From the NCBI RefSeq assembly GCF_023650955.1, contig NZ_CP098039.1, forward strand, positions 2,108,001-2,172,000: a DNA stretch of 64,000 nt, in the 5' to 3' direction. Source of the stretch: Thermosynechococcus sp. HN-54. Lineage in GTDB: Bacteria; Cyanobacteriota; Cyanobacteriia; Thermosynechococcales; Thermosynechococcaceae. The translations under genes were made by a program, and so were the position numbers. Below are positions 47,862 through 58,410 of this stretch, in pieces. A model generated the notes under the pieces. The model saw only the letters and a program-made list of their open reading frames with translations, had not been told where the DNA came from and did no database searches. Within the stretch, counting starts at the first letter, position 1; each line of letters opens with the position of its first letter.

Positions 47862-48539
47862 ATGCTGCGTGCCCTTCACCCCGGCGTTCTTACCTCGCTT
47901 GTGCTGATCAGTACCACAACCGCCATTACCCTGATCACGGCTTTGATGGGCTACCATTTGGGGCGAGACTCCTTGCGTGGGGTGTCCCAGCCCGTCATGA
48001 ATCCGATTCTGGGTAGTGCTGTGAATGCTGATAGCCCAGCCCAAGGGGAGCGATCGCCCATTCTGGACGAGGCAGAGATCATTGCCCAAACCAAAGCCCG
48101 CATTGCTGAAATGACTCAAGGTTCAGGGGAGCGTGAGATTGTCCCTGCCCCCACCACTGCCAGTGAACCCCAAACAGCGGAACCAGCCGCACCTCAGACT
48201 CTGCCCATTGTCGCTGAGGATAAGGGGGTGCGCTTAGAAATTAGCCATGTGGACACCATTGGCCAAGACTTAGCCCTGCACGTCAGCTTGAAAAACGACA
48301 GTAGCCAAGGAGTGCAGTTCATTTACACTTTCCTAGAGATCAAAAACGACAAAGGCAGCCTTTTGAGTGCCCTCACCGAAGGCCTACCCACGGAATTGCC
48401 CCCCGGCAGCGATCTGGTCAAGGGCACCATTCTCATTCCCAAAAGCCTTCTAGGCGATACGAAAACACTGACGCTGCGCCTTGCCAGCTATCCGAATCAG
48501 GATGTGCAATTGCAGGCTGCCAATATTCCTGTGGAGTAG
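47862..48539 (+). CDS. Membrane-anchored protein of unknown function
   Basis: The 225-residue protein has an N-terminal membrane helix (LTSLVLISTTTAITLITALMGYHLG), an acidic, Pro/Ala-rich linker (to about 115) and a beta-rich C-terminal domain (VRLEISHVDTIGQDLALHVSLKNDSSQGVQFIYTFLEIKND). That domain looks immunoglobulin-like, as in exported structural proteins. Family not recognised. It is spaced 4 bases after the transporter and 2 bases before the next gene. Confidence 0.7.
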   Translation: MLRALHPGVLTSLVLISTTTAITLITALMGYHLGRDSLRGVSQPVMNPILGSAVNADSPAQGERSPILDEAEIIAQTKARIAEMTQGSGEREIVPAPTTASEPQTAEPAAPQTLPIVAEDKGVRLEISHVDTIGQDLALHVSLKNDSSQGVQFIYTFLEIKNDKGSLLSALTEGLPTELPPGSDLVKGTILIPKSLLGDTKTLTLRLASYPNQDVQLQAANIPVE

Positions 48540-48541
48540 CT

Positions 48542-49342
48542 ATGCCCGCTGCTGAATTTGTTCAAAAATGGTTGAGTGCCCGCGATTGGGTGCGAGTACG
48601 GGCGGATTTAACGGGTAAGACCACCTTTATGGCGTGGCAGGGAGCGGTGTATAGCTTTGTTCCCCAAGAGCGTCGCCGCCATTTATTTAATATCGTTGGC
48701 ATGAGTGCGGCTCGCTGCCTGCCCCATCCAGAGGGGGGATGGTATTTTCTCTCCCGTGAATTGACGTTCTATCTTGATCCAGAGACTCAAACCCTTTGCG
48801 ATCGCTGGCACAATCCTTGGACGAATGAAACAGTCCCTGTGATTCCTGTAGCCAATGATCCCGTGCAGGGGCTATTTCGTCGCGACGTACCGGCCCAAGT
48901 GAATGAGCGCATCACAACATTTCAGTTTGATCTGTTTCCCTACTACGACAATCCCCTCGCGAGCGACGAACGGTTTCAGGCCTATAGCCCCCAGCCCATC
49001 TACCAAGCGGCAGAACTCTTTAAGTTAACGGTGGCCACTGCCGATTTACACCCAGATACGGAGACCATTGCTCATGTGCATTTGTGTTGGAGCCGGATTG
49101 GCCCTTGGTTGCCTTGGATGAAGATGGGCGATCGCCCTGGGTATCTCATCTACAGTGCCACCGGCTGCAAAGCCCTAACAGTTGAAGAGTTACCGTCGCT
49201 CTTACAAGCTCAATTAGAACAACTGCCCCTATACCGTGAAGCACCAACGGAATACCGTGAGGGTGCCGATATGACCTCTTGGTTGTATTTTCAGGAACAC
49301 TTTGAAGCTTATTTGGAGGGGGCACTCTTTCCGCTGACGTGA
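48542..49342 (+). CDS. DUF1838 family protein
   Basis: The 266-residue soluble protein shows the DUF1838 pattern: WVRVRADLTGKTTFMAWQGAVYSFVP, RLFNIVGMSAARC-like HLFNIVGMSAARCLP, SRELTFYLDPETQTLCDRWHNPWTNE and WSRIGPWLPWMKMGDRPGYLIYSATG. Function unknown. It is the last intact gene before the degraded defence region. Confidence 0.85.
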   Translation: MPAAEFVQKWLSARDWVRVRADLTGKTTFMAWQGAVYSFVPQERRRHLFNIVGMSAARCLPHPEGGWYFLSRELTFYLDPETQTLCDRWHNPWTNETVPVIPVANDPVQGLFRRDVPAQVNERITTFQFDLFPYYDNPLASDERFQAYSPQPIYQAAELFKLTVATADLHPDTETIAHVHLCWSRIGPWLPWMKMGDRPGYLIYSATGCKALTVEELPSLLQAQLEQLPLYREAPTEYREGADMTSWLYFQEHFEAYLEGALFPLT

Positions 49343-49359
49343 TGAATAGAAACCGGCAC

Positions 49360-49665
49360 CTATTCCCGTGGCGGCAGGCTAAAGAGGGGCAACTCCGTAA
49401 ACTGTGGTTCGGCAGGACGGGGTGAACGGGGGGTTGTTGGTGGGGCATCGGAGAGGGCAAAATACAGCGCACGTCGCCAACCGCGATCGCGATCTTCGGG
49501 GAAACCCGCTTCCGCCACCGTTTTTAGAAAGAGCCACCAGCGTTCTTCAGGACGTAGAGCTAGCCATTTGCGGCAAATGGTGGGAATTTGAGTGTCACTG
49601 GCTTGTTCCGCTGCCCAAGCCAAAACGCAAAGTTCTCGTCCGAGGAGGCCGTCAAGGTAATTCAT
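49360..49665 (-). CDS. Short protein resembling the C-terminal half of DUF3780 proteins; possibly truncated
   Basis: The 101-residue product has GLLGRELCVLAWAAEQ, then LRPEERWWLFLKTV and RDRGWRRALYFALSD, ending in a Pro-rich tail. From memory this matches the C-terminal half of DUF3780 proteins, which co-occur with DUF1156 methylases and helicases in anti-phage clusters; I cannot verify this here. A TAG codon directly precedes its ATG. The 5'-truncated methylase starts at the same point on the other strand, so both look like rearrangement products. Confidence 0.5.
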   Translation of the reverse strand: MNYLDGLLGRELCVLAWAAEQASDTQIPTICRKWLALRPEERWWLFLKTVAEAGFPEDRDRGWRRALYFALSDAPPTTPRSPRPAEPQFTELPLFSLPPRE

Positions 49666-51560
49666 CTATTGGAAAGGCCGCAAACCCCTGATCCTTGCCA
49701 AGGCCTGCATTTTGGGATGTCTCTTGCCTGCCACAGATGACCCGCAGCGCGATTTGGAAATTTTTGAACTGCTGATGGGCATGGATGATGCCTCCCTCCC
49801 TGCCCGCGCCAAAAAGAAACCCACACCCAAAGAAATTGCTGCCAAAGTCACGCTTGCTCGCCTACAGGATTTTTTCGATATTTCACCGCCTCACTTGCTT
49901 CTGCGCGCTGCCCCTGTGGATTGGTCGAACCCCCTGTATGCCGATGTGAAGTTGCAATGGCGCGATGATGTGCCCCTGTGGGATCGCCGTCACCTTGAAG
50001 CCGAACTCCTGCCCAAAGTGCCCTATCGGCAGCGCATTGAAAACCTCTACCGCCCCGAAGAAGTGGCCGATGTCCACGATCACATTTGGCAGCGGGTCAA
50101 TGCCCACCTAGGAACCCATGCCCACTCCTTTCCTGAACTCATTGAACAGCTGGGTATTTTGCGCTTTGGTCATCGCCCCCGTGTGGCAGATACCTTTTGC
50201 GGTTCGGGACAAATCCCTTTTGAGGCTGCTCGCCTTGGCTGTGATGTCTATGCCAGTGACCTGAATCCCATTGCCTGTTTGCTAACGTGGGGAGCATTTC
50301 ACATTGTCGGTGGCACCCCCGAAGAGCGAGCACAACTGGAGCAAGATCAACAGGAACTTGTGGCCAAAGTCCAAGCCGAAATTGACCAACTCGGCATTGA
50401 AGAGGATGGCAATGGCTGGCGTGCCAAAGTCTTTTTATATTGTCTTGAAAGTCGCTGTCCACAAACGGGCTGGTGGGTGCCGCTCTTGCCCACGCGGGTC
50501 ATTAGCAAAGGCTATCGGGTGATTGCCGAATTAGAACCAGAGGCCAGTGAGCAGCGGTATCGCATTCGCATTCGTGCTGGTGTCAGCGATGCAGACCTCA
50601 AAGCCGCCGAAAAAGGCACCGTGCGCTCCGATGGACGCGGCCAAGACCCCTACTTGATTCACACGGTCAACGGTCGTGAGTATCGCACCAAAATTTCCAC
50701 CCTACGGGGTGACTACAAAACCCCTGATGGCAAAACCGCCAACCGCCTCCGCCGCTGGCAAAAATCCGACTTCAAACCCCACCCCGATGACATTTTCCAA
50801 GAGCGACTCTACTGCATTCAGTGGATGCGCCCCATTGCCAACACCAACCGCTATGAATATGAATTTCGCGAAGTCACTGCCGCTGATTTAGAACGCGAGC
50901 GAATTGTTGAAGACTACGTGGCCAAACACCTGACTGAATGGCAGGAAAAAGGCTGGGTGCCTGATATGCCCATTGAACCAGGGGATGAAACAGCTCGCCT
51001 TTTACGAGAAAGAGGGTGGACGTATTGGCATCACTTGTTTAATCCTAGGCAGTTATTGCTGAGTGCAATTACGAACCGATACAGTAATGCCCCTCTCAAG
51101 GTCGGTCTAATAAAGCTCTTGAATGCTAATGCTCGCCTCAGTCGCTGGGATCCCAATAGCGGCGGTGGTGGTTGTGTACAGCAAGTTTTTGATAATCAGG
51201 CTCTAAATACACTCTATAACTATGGTTGCCGATCTTCTATCTATAGTCTTTCTAGTGCGTTTCGACCCACTTTCCACACTCCGCTTCAATACAGGCAAGA
51301 AATCATTGAATCTGCCCCTGCTAGTCAATGTTGGTTTAATGCTGACTTATTTATTGTGGATCCCCCCTATGGCGATGCAGTGAAGTACGAAGAAATTACC
51401 GAGTTTTTTATTGCTTGGTTGCGCAAAAATCCACCGCCAGAGTTTGCCAATTGGGTTTGGGATAGTCGCCGTGCCCTCGCCATCAAAGGAGAAGGGGAAG
51501 AGTTTCGCCGCAATATGGTCGAGTCCTACCGCCGCATGACGGAGTGCATGGCGGACAATG

Positions 51561-52649
51561 CAGAAGTGTTGAAAGATAGTTTAAGAGGCTAGAAAAAAGG
51601 GAAGAAATGTCGTATTCTTCCCTCAAAAGAAGAAAAATTAATCAGCTTACTATGGCATCTTTTTCAGTTCTTGTCAAGTCTATTCTCAAGCAGCTCAGCC
51701 CTTGCGACTACCCCGTCCTCAACTCTCAATTGTTCTTCAAAATCTGGTTGACCTACATTCTCGACCAAGGATTAACCAGCATGAGAGCCTTATTTTATCG
51801 CTTGAATCATTCGGGGATTACAGTGGATATGTCCACGTTTTCCAAGGCGAACAAAACTCGAACAACCACCTTATTTGAGAGGATTTACACTCATCTCATG
51901 TCTCAAGCTCGCAAGAGACATCGTTGTTCAAGTCTGATGCTGTTTCCTATTGATTCAACCGTCATTACCCTGACGAGTAAGCTCTTTTGGTTCTACAAAT
52001 ACCATCAAGTGAAGTTAATTACAGGATTTGATTTAACAGAGAACATCCTGGGTAAGGCAGTAGTCTCTTTTGGGGAGAGACATGACCTAAGCTTTCAAGA
52101 CGAGATTTTAGAAATGATCCCTGAGAATGCCGTTGCCATCATGGATAGAGGGTTTGCGAGTTGGAGATTTTTAGAGCGGCTGAGTGAGAGGAAGTGTTTA
52201 TTTGTTGTGCGTATCAAGAATAACATGAGAATGAAGCTCAATCATGAGAGATACCGAGTGGTTCAATTTTTTGATGAGCATGGAACAGAGTTTCGTATTG
52301 CGACGAATCTAATGCATCTAAGTGATGAGGAAGTGAGTGAGCTGTATCGGCATCGGTGGGGGATTGAGAACTTATGGAAGTTTCTAAAGATGCATTTATC
52401 ATTAGACAAGCTGATTACGAAGAGTTTGAATGGGGTGATAAATCAGATTTATATGGTTTTGATTGGGTACTTAATTTTAGAGCTAATGGAGATACCTGAA
52501 TACTTTGGCAGGAAGCTATTAGACAAATTGCGATATTTGCAACTGGAACTGAGTCGCCGCTGCTCGATAGTGCATTGGAGCTTTGATTGGCAGCCAGAGC
52601 TACTTGTCACTTAGGATGTTAAGTTTTGTTGCAGAATTCAACACTTCTG
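51561..52649 (+). mobile_element. IS4-family insertion sequence, copy 3
   Basis: This 1089-bp element has the same 13-bp ends and is flanked by the 9-bp duplication CGGACAATG at 51552-51560 and 52650-52658. Its transposase matches copy 1 in every residue. It interrupts the DNA methylase; excision with one duplication would restore the frame. Confidence 0.97.
51607..52614 (+). CDS. IS4-family DDE transposase (copy 3)
   Basis: The 335-residue transposase is identical in predicted sequence to copy 1, with the DDE residues Asp116, Asp180 and Glu254 and the YREK motif intact. Confidence 0.96.
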   Translation: MSYSSLKRRKINQLTMASFSVLVKSILKQLSPCDYPVLNSQLFFKIWLTYILDQGLTSMRALFYRLNHSGITVDMSTFSKANKTRTTTLFERIYTHLMSQARKRHRCSSLMLFPIDSTVITLTSKLFWFYKYHQVKLITGFDLTENILGKAVVSFGERHDLSFQDEILEMIPENAVAIMDRGFASWRFLERLSERKCLFVVRIKNNMRMKLNHERYRVVQFFDEHGTEFRIATNLMHLSDEEVSELYRHRWGIENLWKFLKMHLSLDKLITKSLNGVINQIYMVLIGYLILELMEIPEYFGRKLLDKLRYLQLELSRRCSIVHWSFDWQPELLVT

Positions 52650-52814
52650 CGGACAATGGCCTGCAAGTGATCATGTTTACCCATCAGTCGGGGGCAATTT
52701 GGGCAGACATGGCCAATATTGTTTGGGCAGCAGGCTTGCAGGTAACAGCAGCATGGTATGTGGTCACTGAGACTGATAGTGGGTTTCGCAGCGGCAGTTA
52801 TGTCAAGGGCACCG

Positions 52815-55311
52815 TTCTGCGATCCTGCCCTTGAAGCTGCCCTCTATCGTCCCCAATACCGTCGCCTCTATGAATTGCTCCGCCAAGGCAACCTCCAGAT
52901 TCGGGTCGTGCCCGCCCAGCAGCTTTTTCTCCACGGCAAAGCAGGGGTGATTGAATCCGCCACAGGCCACAAAACCTGCTTTCTCGGATCTGTGAATGAG
53001 TCCAAACGGGCGTTTAGCACCAACTATGAACTCCTCTGGGAAGATCCCACCCCCGAAGGTGTGGCTTGGGTCGAAGCGGAATTTGCTGCCCTCTGGGAGA
53101 TGGGCATTCCCCTGCCCGACGTCATTATTGAGCAGATTCACCGCATCGGCGATCGCCAAGAAGTCAAACTAATTGACCTTGCCCCCCCAGACCTCCCCGC
53201 TGCCGCCCTTGCCGAAAGTCCCCTCTACCGCCGTGGCGAAACCCTCCAACCTTGGCAACGGGACTTTGTCGCCCTCTTCCTTGAGCACCGCCAAACCTAT
53301 GATCAAGTCCGCCTCCTGCTCGCTGATGAAGTGGGGCTTGGCAAAACCCTTTCCCTTGCCACTGCTGCCCTTGTTGCCAATCTGTTGGGGGATGGCCCAG
53401 TTCTCATCCTCTGCCCTGCCCCCCTCACCCTGCAATGGCAAACTGAACTTCTCGACAAACTGGCTATTCCCAGCGCCGTTTGGATGTCCCAAGGCAAATA
53501 CTGGCAGGATGCCCCAAGGCAAATACTGGCAGGATGCCCACGGCCACATTATCCGCACCCGTGGCGTTGAGGACATTGCCCGCTGCCCCGTCCAAATTGC
53601 CATTGTCTCTACGGGCTTAATCATTCAGCAATCTCCTGAATGTGAGGTTTTGCTCAGTCGTCGCTATGGCACCGTCATCCTCGATGAAGCCCATCGGGCA
53701 CGGCGACGGCTGGGGATCGGTCAAAAAGCGGGTCAACCCAACCACCTGCTAGAATTCATGCAGCAAATTGCCCAACGCAGCCGACACGTCCTCTTGGGTA
53801 CGGCCACCCCCATTCAAACCCAAGTCTATGAACTCTGGGATCTCCTCAGTGTTCTCAACCAAGGGGCAGGCTTTGTCCTAGGAACCTACTCCCGCTGGCA
53901 AACATGGGAAACTGCCCTTCCCATTGTCAAAGGCGATCAATCCCCCACTACTCCCCGCGAAATGTGGGAGTGGCTGCAAAATCCACTACCCCCCGCCAAC
54001 GAACACCCCATTTTTGCTACCATCCGACTCCAGTTAGGGCTAGATGAGAAAGAGTACCGCATCAGCACAGGATTTGCCAGTTTGCCGACCGTTATCCAGA
54101 CACGCTTAGAGCTTGAGCTTCCAGCAAACTCTGAATTCCTCTACCACCACAATCCCATCGTTCGCCATACCGTTGTGCGCCGCCGCCGCACCCTTGAGGA
54201 AAAAGGCCTCCTAGAGCGAGTGGGGGTCATTGTCCACCCCCAACCCGATGCCCCCCTAGGCAGCTATGGCGACGTTCCCTTTATAGGTGTCGGTCTCATG
54301 GCCAACTACACCTTTGAGTGTGCCTATAAAGCGGCTGAAGCCTTTAGTCATGCCCTTGGCCAACGCACTCGTGCCGCTGGCTTTCTCAAAACAATCCTCC
54401 TGCAACGTCTGTGCTCTAGCTTTGCGGCTGGACGGATCACTGCTGCCAAAATCCTCAGCCATCAATCCCTCGACGACGACAGCGAACTGGCCACCGCCAC
54501 TTCCATCCTCAGTGACCTCACCCCTGCCGAGCAGCAAGCCCTTGAACAGGTGATTGCCGAGCTAGAGCGCCCCGACGCCCGCGATCCCAAACTTACTGCT
54601 GTCTTGGCCTTCCTCACCCAGCCCCTCACCGCCGCCCAACCTTGGCTAGAGTATGGCTGCATTATTTTCAGTCAGTTTTACGATACCGTGACCGCCGTGG
54701 CCACTGCCCTGACCCAAGCCCTCCCCAGAGAACTCATTGCTGTGTATGCGGGGGTTGGCAAAAGTGGTCTTTGGCAAGGGGGTGAGTTCACAAGCGTGGA
54801 TCGCGAGGCTATCAAGGAGGGCGTCAAGCACCACCGCATCCGTCTCGTCATTGCCACCGATGCCGCCTGTGAGGGGTTGAACTTGCAAACCCTTGGCACC
54901 CTGATTAACGTTGACCTCCCTTGGAATCCCTCCCGTCTGGAGCAACGGTTAGGTCGGATCAAACGCTTTGGCCAACGCCGCCCAACTGTGGAAATGCTCA
55001 ACCTGGTCTATCACCAGACCCTTGATGAAAAAATCTATGAAGCCCTCTCGCGCCGCATGAAAGATCGCTATGACATCTTTGGTAGCCTGCCCGACACCCT
55101 TGAGGATGAATGGATTGACAACATCGAGCAACTCGAAGACCTGATGGACAAGTACCTCCACCTCCGCCAAGAAGCCCGCAACGCCTTTGAACTGCGCTAT
55201 GAACGCCATGTCAGCGACGATCCCGATCAATGGCGCAACTGTGCGCGGGTACTGGCACGGCAGGACATCCTCAATGTCCTCAGCCAACCATGGTCAGCCC
55301 TTTGTCCTTAG
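52815..55311 (+). pseudogene. PLD-SNF2 helicase, 5'-truncated and frameshifted
   Basis: The surviving frame starts FCDPALEAALYRPQY at the deletion junction. It has a phospholipase-D-like HKD motif (FLHGKAGVI...GSVNES) and then an SNF2 helicase: LLADEVGLGKTLSL, DEAHRARRR, LGTATPIQTQ, IIFSQFYDTV, VIATDAACEGLNLQT and WNPSRLEQRLGRIKRFGQ. A perfect 25-base tandem duplication at 53489-53538 shifts the frame and ends translation at 53570; the correct frame continues to 55311. With one unit removed, about 823 codons are open. The missing N-terminus is not in the window. This is a nucleic-acid translocase with nuclease-like module, typical of phage-defence clusters. Confidence 0.88.
53489..53538. repeat. 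Perfect tandem duplication of 25 bp inside the helicase gene
   Basis: Two identical 25-base units (53489-53513 and 53514-53538), each starting CCAAGGCAAATACTGGCAGG, lie head to tail. Since 25 is not a multiple of 3, the duplication shifts the frame. Removing one unit gives SQGKYWQDAHGHIIRTRG in register with the helicase domain. Such direct repeats can collapse by slippage, so the change may be reversible. Confidence 0.97.
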
Positions 55312-56333
55312 ATGAGTCCTTGGGCAATCAGGGATTCAGCAATTTGCACCGCATTCAAGGCTGCCCCCTTGCGGATCTGATCGCCACAGAGCCACAGTTC
55401 AAGGGCATTGGGTTCGGAAAGATCTTGGCGCAGCCGTCCTACGAACACTGGATCTTTACCCGTTGCATCCAAGGGCATGGGGAAATAATGGCGCTGCCAA
55501 TCCTCCACAAACTGGACGCCTGCTGCCCGTTGCAGGCGATCGCGCGCCTCCTGAAGCGGAAAAGGCTCAAAAAATTCAACATTGAGTGCTTCCGAATGGG
55601 CACGTAGCACAGGGACGCGCACACAGGTGGCCGTTAGCCGCAACTCGGGGGCATGAAAAATCTTGCGGGTTTCATTGACCATCTTCATTTCCTCTTGGCA
55701 GTAGCCCTGCTCATTGAGGGGAGAATTGTGGAGAAAGAGGTTAAAGGCCAAAGGATAGGGAAAGGCCTCTGTGCGCGGTGGTTGCCCCTTGAGAATATCG
55801 AGGGCTTGATCCTTGAGTTCTTGCATCGCTTTTGCCCCTGCCCCGCTAGCGGACTGATAAGTTGCCGCTACAATTCGCCGAATCGGCCGCACCTGATGCA
55901 ATGGCCATAGCGCAACCGTCATCAAAATAGTTGTGCAGTTGGGGTTGGCAATGATGCCTTGGTGTGTTTTTAGATCTTCAGGGTTGACTTCAGGCACCAC
56001 TAAGGGAACGTTGGGTTCCATGCGATAGGCACTAGAGTTATCAATGGCGATCGCCCCCCCCCGCACCGCAATCGGCAACCATTGCCGTGACACACTCGCT
56101 CCCGCTGAAGCCAGAATCAAATCCAGTCCTTTGAGGGTTTCTTCACTCACTGGCTGTACGGGCAGCACTGTCTCACCAAAAGAAAGCGTTTGCCCCGCTG
56201 AACGGGGTGAGGCCAACAGACGCAACTCCGCCACTGGAAAGGATCGCTCTGCCAAAATGGCCAAAATTTCCGTGCCAACTGCCCCTGTGGCGCCTAAAAT
56301 GCCAACCCGTAATCCCTGTGCCAAGGTCATCAC
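55308..56333 (-). CDS. asd: Aspartate-semialdehyde dehydrogenase
   Basis: The 341-residue enzyme reduces aspartyl phosphate to the semialdehyde for Lys, Met and Thr synthesis. It has the NADP loop LGATGAVGTEI, IDNSSAYRM, the catalytic Cys in ANPNCTTILM, and the general base His in RAHSEALNVEF. It overlaps the helicase pseudogene end by 4 bases and marks the return to core genes. Confidence 0.97.
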   Translation of the reverse strand: MMTLAQGLRVGILGATGAVGTEILAILAERSFPVAELRLLASPRSAGQTLSFGETVLPVQPVSEETLKGLDLILASAGASVSRQWLPIAVRGGAIAIDNSSAYRMEPNVPLVVPEVNPEDLKTHQGIIANPNCTTILMTVALWPLHQVRPIRRIVAATYQSASGAGAKAMQELKDQALDILKGQPPRTEAFPYPLAFNLFLHNSPLNEQGYCQEEMKMVNETRKIFHAPELRLTATCVRVPVLRAHSEALNVEFFEPFPLQEARDRLQRAAGVQFVEDWQRHYFPMPLDATGKDPVFVGRLRQDLSEPNALELWLCGDQIRKGAALNAVQIAESLIAQGLI

Positions 56334-56400
56334 TCCTAGGAATATAAGCTCATTTTACGATTGCCGGGGACTGAGGCATCACTCAGTTGCAGGTTTGGCG

Positions 56401-56937
56401 TTACCCCTCGGTGAGCACAGGCGTACTAGCGGTTAATTTCGCCGTTGGTGCATTTATATTGCCGGAGAGGATTTGCATTAGGTTCGCCATTTCGAGGGCA
56501 TTGAGGGCATATTCCCAGCCTTTATTACTTTTAATGCCCGCCCGTTCTAGCGCCTGTTGCATCGTGTCCGTGGTGAGAATGCCATAGATAATCGGCACGC
56601 CAGTTTGCATAGAGGCCGTCGCAATTCCCTTGGTCACTTCAGCAGCCACATAGTCAAAATGGGGAGTTTGGCCACGGATCACTGCCCCCAAGCAAATGAT
56701 GGCAGCATAGCGACGAGTGGCCGCAAGTTGTGCCGCCACCAAAGGAATTTCAAAGCTGCCGGGTACCCATGCGTAGTCCACTTGAGAACCATCGGGATTG
56801 GGGTCAACGCCATGGCGACGCAGGCAATCTTGGCAACCCTCTAACAGCTTGGTGGTAACCAAGTCGTTGAAGCGGGAAATCACAATACCAAAGCGAGGCG
56901 TTCCCAGAACTTGATAGGTGCCTTCAAAAACAGCCAT
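56401..56937 (-). CDS. ribH: 6,7-dimethyl-8-ribityllumazine synthase
   Basis: The 178-residue enzyme makes the direct precursor of riboflavin. It has [49 protein letters not shown] and the His-containing active site, then [22 protein letters not shown]-terminal extension of about 20 residues ([15 protein letters not shown]) is present. The ATG at 56937 is preferred over 56952. Confidence 0.96.
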   Translation of the reverse strand: MAVFEGTYQVLGTPRFGIVISRFNDLVTTKLLEGCQDCLRRHGVDPNPDGSQVDYAWVPGSFEIPLVAAQLAATRRYAAIICLGAVIRGQTPHFDYVAAEVTKGIATASMQTGVPIIYGILTTDTMQQALERAGIKSNKGWEYALNALEMANLMQILSGNINAPTAKLTASTPVLTEG

Positions 56938-56984
56938 AGGTGGAGGTGCCAAATCCTATCCAAAAGAGTATAACCTGCAACCGG

Positions 56985-57437
56985 CTAAGGGGAGCGATCG
57001 CCCTGCTCCACCAGGGCGTCTGGGGGCTGCCACTGCCGCACAATGCTGGTTAACTTAGTAACAAATGCGTCAGGTGCCAAGTCGGGATGGAATTCACTAA
57101 TTTTGGTCTCAGTATGCGTTTCTGCCGGGCGAGGAGAGGGTGGCTCAGGCACACTAATGGGTAGTGACTGGCAGATAATGGCTTCAAACTCGCTATTGAA
57201 GTGATAGATGGGTTGTTCACGGCGTTGCCACAGTTCTAGAATTTGCTCTACGGAAATGGCTTTATAGCGCCCCAGATAAAGGGCTTCAATGAGGGCGAGG
57301 CGAATCCAGCGGGGGGGAAAGTGGCGCAACCAACGATCGAGGATGGCCTCAACAGACGAGCCATCTAAATCAAATCCATATTGACGTAGCAGGCGATCGG
57401 CAGCCTGAATGGCGGCATTGTTGCCAATATGTGCCAT
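56985..57437 (-). CDS. Conserved protein of unknown function
   Basis: The 150-residue product is soluble and largely helical (IQAADRLLRQYGFDLDGSSVEAILDRWLRHFPPRWIRLALIEALYLGRYKAISVEQILELW). A Pro/Thr-rich segment separates this from a short C-terminal helix (PDAFVTKLTSIVRQW). The helical domain looks like a small winged or scaffold-type unit. The ATG at 57437 is chosen since the longer frame upstream runs into the divergent thiG gene. No family is recognised. Confidence 0.68.
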   Translation of the reverse strand: MAHIGNNAAIQAADRLLRQYGFDLDGSSVEAILDRWLRHFPPRWIRLALIEALYLGRYKAISVEQILELWQRREQPIYHFNSEFEAIICQSLPISVPEPPSPRPAETHTETKISEFHPDLAPDAFVTKLTSIVRQWQPPDALVEQGDRSP

Positions 57438-57576
57438 GCACCAATTTTGCACTCCCAAAGTTATGGTGCCTCTATGATGCCACAAGTTTTCCAAGGCCGC
57501 AGCCGCACTGAATCGCTGTATAAAAGGCGGTATCGTAGAAAAGCAAACCCTCGTGCTTTTACTTGACACGTGCCTT

Positions 57577-58410
57577 ATGGTGACCGCTCCTCCCCCTGAG
57601 CTGCTGATTGAAGATACCCCCCTCACGATCGCGGGGCGACAATTTCGTTCACGCTTGATGACCGGTACGGGCAAATATCGTTCCATTGCGGATCTACAGG
57701 CTAGTGTTGCCGCGAGTGGCTGTGAAATTGTTACCGTCGCCGTCCGTCGCGTCCAAACCAATGCCCCCGGTCATGAAGGCCTCGTGGATGCCCTTGACTG
57801 GAGTAAAATTTGGCTGCTGCCCAATACTGCCGGCTGTCAAACCGCTGAGGAGGCGATTCGCGTTGCCCGTTTAGGCCGAGAAATGGCGAAGCTCTTGGGT
57901 CAAGAGGACAACAACTTTGTCAAGCTAGAGGTGATTCCCGACCCGAAATATTTACTGCCCGATCCCTTTGGCACGCTTGCAGCCGCAGAACAACTGGTCA
58001 AAGAGGGATTTGCGGTTCTTCCCTACATCAATGCGGATCCACTACTGGCTAAACGGTTGGAGGAAGTGGGCTGTGTCACCGTGATGCCCCTTGCCTCCCC
58101 CATTGGCTCCGGACAAGGTCTGCGCAATGCCGCCAACATTCAAATCATTATCGATCAGGCCAAGGTTCCCGTTGTTGTCGATGCGGGGATTGGCACCCCC
58201 AGTGAAGCAGCTGCGGCGATGGAGTTGGGGGCAGATGCATTGTTGATTAATACCGCGATCGCCCAAGCAGGGAATGCGCCGGCAATGGCCAAAGCCATGG
58301 CGCTGGCAACAACCGCTGGCCGCCTTGCCTACTTAGCGGGTCGAATTCCAGTCAAAGCCTATGCCAGTGCCAGTTCGCCAATGACTGGGACAATTACAAC
58401 AGCACCATGA
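57577..58410 (+). CDS. thiG: Thiazole synthase
   Basis: The 277-residue ThiG builds the thiazole ring of thiamine from 1-deoxyxylulose phosphate. It has [42 protein letters not shown], the catalytic Lys in [24 protein letters not shown] and [20 protein letters not shown]. No TPP riboswitch core is visible in the 139 bases upstream. Confidence 0.97.
   Translation: MVTAPPPELLIEDTPLTIAGRQFRSRLMTGTGKYRSIADLQASVAASGCEIVTVAVRRVQTNAPGHEGLVDALDWSKIWLLPNTAGCQTAEEAIRVARLGREMAKLLGQEDNNFVKLEVIPDPKYLLPDPFGTLAAAEQLVKEGFAVLPYINADPLLAKRLEEVGCVTVMPLASPIGSGQGLRNAANIQIIIDQAKVPVVVDAGIGTPSEAAAAMELGADALLINTAIAQAGNAPAMAKAMALATTAGRLAYLAGRIPVKAYASASSPMTGTITTAP

Larger units (their letters stand above)
49661..52834 (+). 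pseudogene. DUF1156-type DNA methylase, 5'-truncated, IS-interrupted and 3'-fused
   Basis: The frame opens after a TAA at 49658 and reads FIYWKGRKPLILAKACILG, which is already inside the family's first conserved block, so the 5' end is missing. The SAM motif ADTFCGSGQIPFEAARLG and the catalytic DPPYGDAVKYEE are present, as expected for an adenine or cytosine-N4 methylase. IS copy 3 lies at 51561. After it the frame continues NGLQVIMFTHQSG...SGSYVKGTVL and then runs out at a junction (about 52811-52825) with a helicase sequence. The longest surviving uninterrupted product (from a TTG at 49712) would be 626 residues and ends within the IS. Confidence 0.85.

Noticed and set aside
57438-57576. 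TPP riboswitch in front of thiG
   Set aside because: I looked for the CUGAGA core and paired helices in the 139 bases and did not find them.
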